Source: Agrobacterium vitis (GTDB lineage Bacteria > Pseudomonadota > Alphaproteobacteria > Rhizobiales > Rhizobiaceae). From it: a DNA stretch of 64,000 bases. The translations under genes and the position numbers were made by a program. The stretch is from NCBI RefSeq assembly GCF_013337045.2, contig NZ_CP118260.1, positions 1,083,841-1,147,840 of the forward strand. The letters run 5' to 3'. Position 1 is the first letter of the stretch. Each line of letters begins with the position of its first letter. Below, one piece after another: positions 53,103-61,563 of this stretch. The notes under the pieces are model-generated. The model saw nothing but the letters and a program-made list of their open reading frames with translations, did not search any database and was not told the DNA's origin.

Positions 53103-54191
53103 TTATTTCTGCGCCGGTTTGCCGAGAACGATAGCGTCATCCGCCTCCCAGCAAACGGCAATGGCTTCGCCTACCTTGACCGGATGCGCATGGAAGGCGG
53201 CATCGGTCAGGATGGCAGTAAAGTCTTCGATGCCCGCACCACTCAGCATCAGCTTCACGGTGGAACCTCGATATTCGACATTGGTGACAGAGCCGGTGAA
53301 GCCAAGGCCCGGGACTTGGCTCTGGCCGATCCGCACATGGTCGGTGCGCACCGCGATATCGGCGGGCTCGCCGATGACCGCTTTGCCGGTGGCCGCGAAA
53401 TCTGCGCCGCCTGCGACTGATATCATCGCGATCTCATCGGCAACGCTGGTGACGCGGCCCGAAATGACATTGTGATCGCCCATGAAACGAGCGACGAAGG
53501 CTGAGGCCGGACGCTCGAATACGGTGCGGGGCGCGGCAGCCTGTTCGATACGGCCATCGTTCATAATCACGATCAGGTCGGCCAGCGCCATCGCCTCTTC
53601 CTGGCTATGGGTCACATGCACGAAGGTGATGCCAAGCGAGGTCTGGAGCTTCTTCAACTCGGCCCGCATGCGGATTTTCAAAAACGGATCGAGTGCTGAC
53701 AGCGGTTCGTCCAGAAGAAGCGCTTCCGGGTCGGTAATCAAGGCGCGTGCCAGCGCTACACGCTGCTGCTGTCCACCGGAAAGCTGGGCAGGGCGGCGAT
53801 CCGCATAGGCCTCTAATTGCATCAATTGCAGCATCTCCATCGCCTTGGCGCGGCGGGTGGCTTTGTCGATGCCCTTCATTTTCAAGCTGAACGCGACATT
53901 TTCGGTAAGGTCGAGATGCGGAAACAACGCATAGGACTGGAACATCATCGCCGTGCCGCGCGCAGCGGGCGCCAGATCGGTGATGTTGGTGTTGCCCAGC
54001 AGAATATCGCCTGTCGTGACGGTCTCGTGGCCGGCAATCATCCGCAACGTCGATGTCTTGCCGCAACCGGAAGGGCCGAGCAGGCAGCAATAGGTGCCGG
54101 CCGGAATTTTCAGACTGATGCTGTGAACGGCTGTTGTATGGCCGTAAACCTTGGTAACGGCGGCAATATCGATGGCGGCGGCTTGTTTCAT
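53103..54191 (-). CDS. ABC transporter ATP-binding protein, PotA type
   Basis: A 362-residue ATPase with TOBE domain. Walker A is GPSGCGKTS, Q loop MFQSYALFPHLDL, signature LSGGQQQR, Walker B ALLLDEPLSALD and switch His in FVHVTHSQEEAM. The C-terminal part (about 245-362) is the OB-fold regulatory domain. AAGGGA precedes the ATG at 54191, which removes a 35-codon nonconserved extension. It is the first gene of the leftward importer operon, divergent from the gntR gene. Confidence 0.93.
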   Translation of the reverse strand: MKQAAAIDIAAVTKVYGHTTAVHSISLKIPAGTYCCLLGPSGCGKTSTLRMIAGHETVTTGDILLGNTNITDLAPAARGTAMMFQSYALFPHLDLTENVAFSLKMKGIDKATRRAKAMEMLQLMQLEAYADRRPAQLSGGQQQRVALARALITDPEALLLDEPLSALDPFLKIRMRAELKKLQTSLGITFVHVTHSQEEAMALADLIVIMNDGRIEQAAAPRTVFERPASAFVARFMGDHNVISGRVTSVADEIAMISVAGGADFAATGKAVIGEPADIAVRTDHVRIGQSQVPGLGFTGSVTNVEYRGSTVKLMLSGAGIEDFTAILTDAAFHAHPVKVGEAIAVCWEADDAIVLGKPAQK

Positions 54192-54321
54192 GCTGCGATC
54201 CCTTGATGACCGCTGCTTTACATGCATCTTACGTGCCAGATGCTTGTGGCCTTTGGAAAACCCAGAAAATCCTGTCGGCTTCCACTGAATACCCATGGAA
54301 TTTTCCGGGTCTTAATCAATG

Positions 54322-54373
54322 TTGCGCAAAAAGCGTGCGATTGTTTGCACTCAATGGTCAAATTGTACGCAAT
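54322..54373. promoter_or_regulatory. ATTG-N-CAAT palindromes, candidate GntR/FCD operators
   Basis: Three symmetric elements lie between the divergent starts: TTGCGCAA (54322-54329), ATTG-N8-CAAT (54340-54355) and ATTG-TACG-CAAT (54362-54373). They resemble the short palindromes bound by FadR-group GntR proteins and are close to the gntR start. Proposed only from position and symmetry. Confidence 0.35.
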
Positions 54374-54456
54374 AGATTTCCTGCCTGTCAGCAATCCGTG
54401 ACTTTCCGAGTTTGTCAGTTCGATGTACAAAGGCAGGCATCAGCACGGGTGACGCT

Positions 54457-55167
54457 ATGAAGCTTGACGAAAAAATCAGTTTTAACGATTCAAATTTGGA
54501 AGACCGTGCGTTCACCATTCGCGAATCCTTGCGAAATGCGATTATCGACCGGCGTTTGACGCCTGGAACCAAGCTTTCCGAGGCGGAGGTTGGCCTTCTG
54601 TTTGATGTCAGTCGCACCGTTGTGCGCAGCGCTTTGCAAATGCTTGCATTCGAAGGACTGATAAAGACGGAACGAAATAGGGGTGCTTTTGTATCCAATC
54701 CGAGCCCTGAAGAGGCTGTGCAGGTGTTTGCTTGCCGCCGAATGATCGAGCCCGGTATCGTTCTGGCAGCTGTCGAGCGGCTGACGGAGGATGATCTGGT
54801 GGCATTTCGTGCCCAGTTGGAAGATGAGCAACGCCATCTGCACCAGCGTGGGCCTGCGGCGAGGCGCGCCGAGATAAAGGCCTCGGGCGATTTCCATCTG
54901 ATGCTGGCCAAAGTTGCCGGCAATGCCATCCTGCAAAAATTTATGGATGAACTGGTGGCCAGATCATCGTTGGTCATCGCGCTTTATGGTGGTTCCGGGG
55001 CCTCTAGTTGCGGTCATAACGAGCATGAACAGATACTTGAGGCTCTCGCGCAGCGGGATGCCAGGCGTGCAAGTGCGCTGATGCTGCATCACATTGATCA
55101 TATTGAAGCGGATCTGGATTTGCGGGTTCGGGAAGGTCTGGCATTGAAAGATGCGTTGGGGCTTTAG
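54457..55167 (+). CDS. GntR/FCD family regulator
   Basis: A 236-residue regulator of the FadR subfamily. The winged helix (about 20-85) includes RESLRNAIIDRRLTPGTKLS, AEVGLLFDVSRTVVRSALQM and LIKTERNRGAFVSNP. The all-helical FCD domain (about 95-225) keeps likely metal ligands in GDFHLMLAKVAGN and the histidines of HNEHEQILEALAQRD and MLHHIDHIE. It is divergent from the importer/racemase operon and is its probable regulator. Confidence 0.92.
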   Translation: MKLDEKISFNDSNLEDRAFTIRESLRNAIIDRRLTPGTKLSEAEVGLLFDVSRTVVRSALQMLAFEGLIKTERNRGAFVSNPSPEEAVQVFACRRMIEPGIVLAAVERLTEDDLVAFRAQLEDEQRHLHQRGPAARRAEIKASGDFHLMLAKVAGNAILQKFMDELVARSSLVIALYGGSGASSCGHNEHEQILEALAQRDARRASALMLHHIDHIEADLDLRVREGLALKDALGL

Positions 55168-55345
55168 CGCCCTTTTGGCCTTTTTGTGGCCGATTTGTCA
55201 GGTTCAAGTCAGCGCTGAATGGTTCAGGTGCTAGTCAGGCAAGGATGCGAGTCGTAGATCTTGAATTTGGCATTGGAGAGAATAGTCTGTCCTGGGCAGC
55301 GATTCCACCGCCTGACAGATCATAGTAGTGCGGCGGGTTTTTGAA

Positions 55346-56284
55346 ATGCTTTATCCAGTGAGGTTCGTCTATCGTCGGTCCTCGGTTAAATTCGGCAGTA
55401 CGACCATGCGGTCATTTCAACTGTCCAGGTTGACGAGGCCCTATCTCGGCGACAAATACCGGTTTGAAATGGCGGCTCTGCCGAACAAGCGAATACCTGG
55501 ATTGCAAATGCTCTGGGCGAGCCTTCAGCCTAAAGATGCGATTTATGTGTTTACCAAGCGGGCGGCGCTTTCCATTGGCGCTTCGGCGCTGGAAATTCTG
55601 CATGGCCGAAGCCGGGGCATATGTTTCGACTATGTCGATACGCCCCTGGACAAGATGGTTTTCAATCATGTCGATATGCATCTCGCCAGCTCACATATGG
55701 CGCGTGATGCAATGCGGGCCAGGCTGACAAACACGCCTGGTGCAAAAGGGCAGGTTGGACTGCTGCTGCATGGTGCCGATGAACGCATCTATGCCATGGG
55801 CAACCAGCACCGTAACGATTATCGCGCCGGTTATTTCGGCTTTCTGAAAAATACCGTCAGGACGCCTCAAATTGAAAAATCAGTTGATTTTCACGACGCG
55901 GCTTTCAGCGATTCCATGCGCCAGACCATTACGCGTATGGGTGACTACAGTTTGCATTACTGCATTCGCGCACCCCAGAAAGAGACGTTGGCGAGGTGTT
56001 ATAAACCTTTTACCAAGGGTGTGATTGCGGCGGCCTGTGGTGCAAATGTGCTGGTGAATGCGGCTCAGGACGATGCTCTCGCATTTCTGGGTGAGGATTA
56101 TCCCTATCTCGTCCAAGGAGATGGGGAGGACGAGATTATCGATGTTTTACAACGGGCGCGAAGCACCCATGGTAAAAATGATTGGCTGTGCGCCCGCCGC
56201 GCCATGGATAATCTCCTGAATCAAGTCAGCCCAAAAGCAATGGCCATGCAGATGGATGAAATATTTACGACTTTGCTGAGATAA
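55346..56284 (+). CDS. Glycosyltransferase-like protein of unknown function
   Basis: A 312-residue protein from the ATG at 55346 (a GTG at 55328 is possible). The C-terminal third resembles the nucleotide-sugar end of GT-B glycosyltransferases: RCYKPFTKGVIAAACGANVL, a DDALAFLGEDYPYLVQG segment, and a closing helix with FTTLL. The N-terminal half (FDYVDTPLDKMVFNHVDMHL, HMARDAMRAR) is not recognised. No signal peptide or membrane helix is seen. It stands alone, 178 bp after gntR, with lower similarity to known families than its neighbours. A role in surface polysaccharide synthesis is a guess. Confidence 0.6.
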   Translation: MLYPVRFVYRRSSVKFGSTTMRSFQLSRLTRPYLGDKYRFEMAALPNKRIPGLQMLWASLQPKDAIYVFTKRAALSIGASALEILHGRSRGICFDYVDTPLDKMVFNHVDMHLASSHMARDAMRARLTNTPGAKGQVGLLLHGADERIYAMGNQHRNDYRAGYFGFLKNTVRTPQIEKSVDFHDAAFSDSMRQTITRMGDYSLHYCIRAPQKETLARCYKPFTKGVIAAACGANVLVNAAQDDALAFLGEDYPYLVQGDGEDEIIDVLQRARSTHGKNDWLCARRAMDNLLNQVSPKAMAMQMDEIFTTLLR

Positions 56285-56378
56285 TAAAGTCTTGCTGGAC
56301 CGGTTGGATGTGATCGGGATGATATGAAATTGTAATAACTGCTGGATGGTCTATATCTGGGATCGGCGGGGGTTTAAA

Positions 56379-56621
56379 ATGGAGAATAAGCGTAAAGACC
56401 ATCGGGGACGGACCTTACAAGCGGCACGCATTATCTTGAAAAATGGATTTTCGAGCTTTAGCTGCACCGTCAAGAATATTTCCTCCGGTGGCGCGAAACT
56501 GGCGGGCGATAATTTTGTCAATGTTCCCGATGAATTTGATTTGCTGTTGGATGGCGGTCGCAAGGTTCACTGCATCGTCCGGTGGCGGAAAATCACGGAA
56601 ATTGGCGTGGAATTCGCCTGA
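56379..56621 (+). CDS. Single-domain PilZ protein
   Basis: An 80-residue protein consisting only of a PilZ domain. The cyclic-di-GMP motifs are both visible: RxxxR as RKDHR near the N-terminus and the second motif NISSGGAKL. The ATG at 56379 follows a G-rich stretch. It could be a receptor for the second messenger handled by the GGDEF-EAL protein at 47357-49246, but that gene is not adjacent. Confidence 0.85.
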   Translation: MENKRKDHRGRTLQAARIILKNGFSSFSCTVKNISSGGAKLAGDNFVNVPDEFDLLLDGGRKVHCIVRWRKITEIGVEFA

Positions 56622-56668
56622 CAGGCACTCAGAAGCGTCCCCCAGGTGGAAAAGTTCAACACTAGGCC

Positions 56669-57217
56669 ATGATTGAGTTCAACAGCAGTGCTGTCGATAT
56701 TGCCCGCGAGCTGATTGGGGCTGAGCTTTTCGTGGAGGGTGTCGGCGGTATGATCGTCGAAACCGAGGCCTATGAGCGCAATGATCCGGCATCCCATAGC
56801 TTTCGGGGGCCCACACCGCGCAATAATGCGATGTTTGGTCAAGCCGGACACGTCTATGTCTACCGTTCCTACGGCATTCACTGGTGCTTGAATATTGTTT
56901 GCCGGCCCGGCAGTGCGGTTCTGATCCGGGCGCTCGCGCCAAGCCAGGGTGTGGAGGTCATGCAGGCGCGGCGTGGTAGCGTGGCGCCGCGTTTTCTATG
57001 CGCAGGTCCGGGCCGTCTGGCCCAGGCATTGGGCATCACCGCACAACACGATGGCCTGCCTCTCGCCTTGCCACCATTTCAGCTTCTGCCTGCCACGGTC
57101 CATCCAAGTGTGGCGATCGGTCCTCGCATTGGCATTACCAAAGCGGTCGATCACCCCTGGCGCTTCGGTTTGGCGGGGTCTAAATTTCTAAGCAAGCCTT
57201 TCCCGGCTGTCTTCTAG
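56669..57217 (+). CDS. 3-methyladenine DNA glycosylase (AAG/MPG type)
   Basis: A 182-residue DNA-repair enzyme of the alkyladenine glycosylase fold. Family features are LIGAELF, the catalytic Glu in [37 protein letters not shown] and [13 protein letters not shown], then [12 protein letters not shown]. It excises alkylated purines and hypoxanthine. Slightly short for the family but complete. The ribosome site is weak. It stands between the PilZ gene and the Att-like module. Confidence 0.94.
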   Translation: MIEFNSSAVDIARELIGAELFVEGVGGMIVETEAYERNDPASHSFRGPTPRNNAMFGQAGHVYVYRSYGIHWCLNIVCRPGSAVLIRALAPSQGVEVMQARRGSVAPRFLCAGPGRLAQALGITAQHDGLPLALPPFQLLPATVHPSVAIGPRIGITKAVDHPWRFGLAGSKFLSKPFPAVF

Positions 57218-57280
57218 CGCCATATCCCGCAGACGGATTATGGTCCGCGTTGATGAGCATGCAAACGACTGGATAGGCCG

Positions 57281-57937
57281 ATGGTGCTGGTACTGGATGC
57301 AGTAAAAAAAACATACCGCACATCGGAAGGTCCTTTGGAGGTTCTCAAAGGTGTCAGCCTGACCCTGGCCGCTGGGCGAACCATGGCTTTGACCGGGGAA
57401 TCCGGCAGCGGAAAAAGCACATTGCTTCATCTGGCGGGCGGGCTGGACAGCGCCGATGCTGGAAAGCTTTGCGTGGACGGTGAAGATATCGATGCGCTCG
57501 ATGATAAAGGTCGCGCCCGGTTGCGTCGTGGCACAGTCGGGTTGATTTTTCAGCAGTTCAATCTGATCCCCTCGCTGGATGTGCGGGCCAATCTGGCGTT
57601 CCACGCCCGGCTGGGTGAGCGTTACGATGGCCAATGGCAACAGGAATTGACGGAACGTTTGGGGCTTGCGGCGCTTCTGTCGCGCTATCCCGAGCAGCTA
57701 TCCGGCGGCCAGCAACAGCGCGTCGCCATTGGTCGGACACTAGCTGTTCGGCCAAAACTGGTTCTGGCTGACGAGCCGACGGGCAATCTCGATGAAGAGA
57801 CAGGCAACGCGGTTATGGCGTTGATGCTATCCCTGGTGCGGGAGACGGGTGCGGCCCTGTTGATGGTGACACATTCCCCCCGATTGGCGGCCATGCTGGA
57901 TGAAAACCTGCATTTGCGTGCCGGGCGGGTGGCCTGA
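57281..57937 (+). CDS. ABC exporter ATPase, LolD/MacB type (AttE-like)
   Basis: A 218-residue ATPase. Walker A is GESGSGKST, signature LSGGQQQRVAIGRTL, Walker B LVLADEPTGNLDEETG; the LDEETG end is typical of the LolD/FtsE/MacB group. Its stop codon overlaps the start of the FtsX-like permease (TGATG), and the two clearly form one exporter. The gene order ATPase, permease, AttH-domain secreted protein matches the attEFGH-type module described in Agrobacterium. Confidence 0.92.
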   Translation: MVLVLDAVKKTYRTSEGPLEVLKGVSLTLAAGRTMALTGESGSGKSTLLHLAGGLDSADAGKLCVDGEDIDALDDKGRARLRRGTVGLIFQQFNLIPSLDVRANLAFHARLGERYDGQWQQELTERLGLAALLSRYPEQLSGGQQQRVAIGRTLAVRPKLVLADEPTGNLDEETGNAVMALMLSLVRETGAALLMVTHSPRLAAMLDENLHLRAGRVA

Positions 57938-60345
57938 TGCTGCGCACGGCTTTTCTGGCGTTGCTGTCGCATTGGCGGCGCAAGCCGCTTCAATTGGCGA
58001 TGCTGCTTCTCGGTCTATCGCTGGCGACAGCACTTTGGTCGGGAGTGCAGGCTATCAATGCTGAGGCACGGGCCTCTTATGCGCGGGCCGCCGCCATGCT
58101 TGGGCAAAACCGCCTGTCGGATATCCAAAGCAAAGATGGCAGGCCCATCCCCATTTCGACCTATGTCGCGCTGCGGCGAGCGGGGCTGCTGGTTTCCCCG
58201 GTTGTTGAGGGGGAAATGCGACTTGGCACGTTTCGCCTGCGGTTGATCGGCATAGATCCGCTGACAATTCCATCGATGGCCCAGCCTGTCGATTTGCGCG
58301 GTGATGGCAATATCAATCGTTTCCTGCTTCCACCGGGGCAGATCGCGGTTTCGCAAGCCACCGCGGATGCCCTTCAGGGGCAATCGCTACCGCCACTTAA
58401 TATCGTCAAGGATCTGCCTTTTGCGACCGGCTTTACCGATATCGGTCGGGCGCAGGCATTGTTGGCACAGCGGGATGGATTGACCCGGCTGATCGTCTCA
58501 CCAGAACAGCCGATTTCGCAACAGCAACTGGCGGCATTGGCGCCTGATCTGCGCCTGAAATCTCCTGATGGCGAAGGAGATCTTGCGCGATTAACGGACA
58601 GTTTTCATCTCAACCTGACGGCCTTCGGACTGCTGTCCTTCGTTGTCGGCCTGTTCATCGTCTATGCGGCCGTGCGGCTGGCTTTCGAGCAGAGACGACC
58701 GACCTTTCGCACGCTTCGGTCTCTCGGTCTCTCGGCCAGCGCCTTGATGCTCCTGCTTTTCCTGGAACTGTTGGTCTTTGCATTGGCTGCGGGCGTCGCG
58801 GGCGTGGCACTTGGCTATGTCGTTGCCTCTGTCTTGCTGCCGGATGTGGCGCTGACCCTCAGGGGCCTTTACGGCGCCGATGTTCCCGGCACGCTGGCTT
58901 TTCGGCCCCAATGGTGGGCGACAGGGATTGGTATTGCGGTTGTCGGCACGCTGGCGTCCGCTGGGCAAAGTCTCTGGCAGGTCTGGCGCATGCCTCTGCT
59001 GGCCCCCGCCCAGCCACGCGCCTGGGCTTTAGCGTCGGAACGCGCCTGGTTTCTCCAGGCATTGGCTTCGTCAGTGCTATTTGCGGTAACGCTGATTTTG
59101 ATGAAATTCGGTAATGGTCTTGTTGCCGGTTTTGCCACATTGGGAGCGCTCTTGCTGGCCTCGGCGCTTGCGCTTCCGGTCATTCTGGTGCCCGTGCTGC
59201 GGTTGATGCAGTCCCTAGCAAGGCGACCGGTTTGGCAATGGTTCTGGGCCGATACGCGCCAGCAACTGCCCAGCCTGTCGTTGGCTTTGATGGCGCTTCT
59301 TCTGGCGCTATCGGCCAATGTTGGGGTGGGAACCATGGTGTCAAGCTTTCGTCTAACCTTTGTCGGCTGGCTGGATCAAAGATTGGCCGCTGAGCTTTAC
59401 GTGACGGCGCGCAACGATGACGAGGCCGAGCGTTTGCAGGCCTGGCTTGCCCCTCGGGTGAAGGCTGTGCTGCCGATCTGGAGTGCGCAGGGAGAGGTCG
59501 GCGGCAAAACCGTGATTATTCATGGCGTGGTCGATGATGCGACCTACCGTGATCATTGGCCGATGCTTGCCGCCACGCCGGATGTGTGGGACAAGCTGGC
59601 GCGGGGTGAGGGGGCGTTGATCAATGAACAGATGATGCGCCGCGAGGCCTTGGCGGTGGGTGATGAGATCACGCTGCCCGGTGGCTGGAAGACGCGTATT
59701 CTTGGTGTCTATTCCGATTACGGCAATCCCAATGAGGATGTGATCGTCACCCAATCGGAATTGGTCAGCCGTTTTTCCGATCTCTCGCGCTTGCGGTTCG
59801 GGCTGCGGGTGCAGCCGGAACAGACCGGTGCGCTGCGTGAGGCTTTGATGACCGAATTCGGCTTGCCGCCCGACAATGTCGTGGATCAGGCAGTGATCAA
59901 GGCGCGATCACTGGCGATTTTCGAAAAGACCTTCGCTGTTACAGCCGCTCTCAACGTGTTGACGTTGGGGGTCGCGGGACTTGCGATGTTTGCCAGCCTT
60001 ATGACTCTATCAGGCATGCGGCTACCGCAGATCGCCCCCGTCTGGGCAATGGGTTTGACCCGTCGCGCGATAACCGGGTTGGAGCTTGCCCGCACCCTTA
60101 TCCTTGCGGGCTTTACACTCGTTGCCGCGCTGCCGGTAGGACTTGGGCTGGCCTGGGTTCTGTTGGCCGTGGTCAATGTCGAGGCCTTCGGCTGGCGCTT
60201 GCCAATGCATGTATTTCCTGTCCAGTGGCTATGGTTGGTAGGGTTTGCACTGTTGGCTTCGTTGCTCTCGGCCCTCATCCCGCTTGCTGGCATTGCCCGA
60301 TTGAAACCATCGGATTTGTTGAAAGTCTTTGCCAATGAGCGCTAA
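57937..60345 (+). CDS. FtsX-like ABC permease, two repeats in one chain
   Basis: An 802-residue permease. It has an N-terminal helix (PLQLAMLLLGLSLATALWSG) with a large periplasmic loop, an FtsX core (LLSFVVGLFIVYAAVRLAFE, LLLFLELLVFALAAGVAGVA) and, near residues 430-480, a second helix plus loop. A second FtsX core ends the chain (LNVLTLGVAGLAMFASLMTL, WLVGFALLASLLSALIPLAG). It therefore looks like a fusion of the two FtsX units that are separate subunits in some att operons. Its end overlaps the next gene by 11 bases. Confidence 0.9.
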   Translation: MLRTAFLALLSHWRRKPLQLAMLLLGLSLATALWSGVQAINAEARASYARAAAMLGQNRLSDIQSKDGRPIPISTYVALRRAGLLVSPVVEGEMRLGTFRLRLIGIDPLTIPSMAQPVDLRGDGNINRFLLPPGQIAVSQATADALQGQSLPPLNIVKDLPFATGFTDIGRAQALLAQRDGLTRLIVSPEQPISQQQLAALAPDLRLKSPDGEGDLARLTDSFHLNLTAFGLLSFVVGLFIVYAAVRLAFEQRRPTFRTLRSLGLSASALMLLLFLELLVFALAAGVAGVALGYVVASVLLPDVALTLRGLYGADVPGTLAFRPQWWATGIGIAVVGTLASAGQSLWQVWRMPLLAPAQPRAWALASERAWFLQALASSVLFAVTLILMKFGNGLVAGFATLGALLLASALALPVILVPVLRLMQSLARRPVWQWFWADTRQQLPSLSLALMALLLALSANVGVGTMVSSFRLTFVGWLDQRLAAELYVTARNDDEAERLQAWLAPRVKAVLPIWSAQGEVGGKTVIIHGVVDDATYRDHWPMLAATPDVWDKLARGEGALINEQMMRREALAVGDEITLPGGWKTRILGVYSDYGNPNEDVIVTQSELVSRFSDLSRLRFGLRVQPEQTGALREALMTEFGLPPDNVVDQAVIKARSLAIFEKTFAVTAALNVLTLGVAGLAMFASLMTLSGMRLPQIAPVWAMGLTRRAITGLELARTLILAGFTLVAALPVGLGLAWVLLAVVNVEAFGWRLPMHVFPVQWLWLVGFALLASLLSALIPLAGIARLKPSDLLKVFANER

Positions 60346-61414
60346 TATCAGTCGGTTCATGGTTTTCGCTCTTGTGCTGCTGCTGGGTGGTCATCCGGTT
60401 TTTGCCCAGGGCTTTGCCGGTCTTGGTGCTAAGGCTGGCGACGGTTTCGCCTTGCCGCAGCCAGGCCGCGCGTTTGCTTTTCCAATGGACCACGGCCCGC
60501 ACCCGGATTACCGGATCGAGTGGTGGTATGTGACGGCCAATCTGACCGGACCGGATGGACGCGATTACGGGGTTCAATGGACGCTGTTTCGTTCAGCATT
60601 GAAACCGGGCGAGGCAGAGGGTTGGAACAGCCCACAAATCTGGATGGGCCATGCGGCGTTGACCACGGCGGATCATCATTATGCTGCAGAAAAATTTGCG
60701 CGTGGAGGGATAGGCCAGGCGGGCGTGACGCTTGCGCCGTTTTCCGCCTGGATCGACGATTGGTCACTCATGGCAGGAGCACCGACCGGAAACACTGGCG
60801 ATGCGCTGTCCTCCTTGACTATGAAGGCCAAGGGCGCCGATTTTTCCTACGATCTATCGCTGCATGCCACCGGTCCGCTGGTGGCGCAGGGAGATCATGG
60901 CTATTCGGTGAAATCTGCGGAAGGGCAGGCGAGCTATTATTATTCCCAACCCTTCTATTCGGTGAACGGTGTCTTGAATCTGCCGGATGGCCCTGTCGCC
61001 GTGACCGGTAAGGCCTGGCTGGACCGGGAATGGTCCTCCCAACCGCTCTCCGCCGACCAGAAAGGTTGGGATTGGTTCTCGCTCCACTTTGAGGACGGCG
61101 CAAAACTGATGGGCTATCATCTGCGCGGCAAGGGTGACGATTATACCGTCTCCACCTGGATCACGCCGCAGGGGGTGCCGGAGCCGATGCCACCTGGTGC
61201 CCTGAAGCTGACGGCGGTAAAGCAGGTTCAGGTTGCCGGCCGCAGCATGCCAGTGGAGTGGCAATTGGAACTACCTGAAAAAGCCATGTCGATCCGCACC
61301 ACGCCCGTGAATGCGCAAAGCTGGATGCCCCTGACCTTTCCCTATTGGGAAGGTCCTATCCGCTTTTCGGGTAGTCATGCCGGTGCGGGCTATCTTGAAA
61401 TGACCGGGTATTGA
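60335..61414 (+). CDS. Secreted AttH/CrtC-like lipocalin-fold protein
   Basis: A 359-residue protein with a signal peptide (RFMVFALVLLLGGHPVFAQG). The AttH-type hallmark DYRIEWWYVTANL is near residue 55; later segments TGKAWLDREWSSQPL and GWDWFSLHFEDGAKLMGYHL are conserved in the CrtC/AttH superfamily of two lipocalin-like barrels. Such proteins act in export or modification of lipophilic compounds. The ATG at 60335 overlaps the permease end, so all three genes are co-translated. No lipoprotein cysteine is seen after the signal peptide. Confidence 0.88.
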   Translation: MSANISRFMVFALVLLLGGHPVFAQGFAGLGAKAGDGFALPQPGRAFAFPMDHGPHPDYRIEWWYVTANLTGPDGRDYGVQWTLFRSALKPGEAEGWNSPQIWMGHAALTTADHHYAAEKFARGGIGQAGVTLAPFSAWIDDWSLMAGAPTGNTGDALSSLTMKAKGADFSYDLSLHATGPLVAQGDHGYSVKSAEGQASYYYSQPFYSVNGVLNLPDGPVAVTGKAWLDREWSSQPLSADQKGWDWFSLHFEDGAKLMGYHLRGKGDDYTVSTWITPQGVPEPMPPGALKLTAVKQVQVAGRSMPVEWQLELPEKAMSIRTTPVNAQSWMPLTFPYWEGPIRFSGSHAGAGYLEMTGY

Positions 61415-61563
61415 ACCCAGACAGCCGTTTGTTCATATGGCATGCGCTTTGCTTTGCTGCATTTACAGTAGGTCGAGCGCCCGGCTCATGATAATCATGC
61501 GGTCGGAATGGCATGGACAGGCATATCGGGCATTTGCCCGCTTTGTCTGCAAGGAGAACGGTG

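Noticed and set aside
61415..61563. Possible cobalamin riboswitch before eutB
   Set aside because: The 149-bp leader has no B12 box and only one short stem (CGGGC/GCCCG at 61527-61540).
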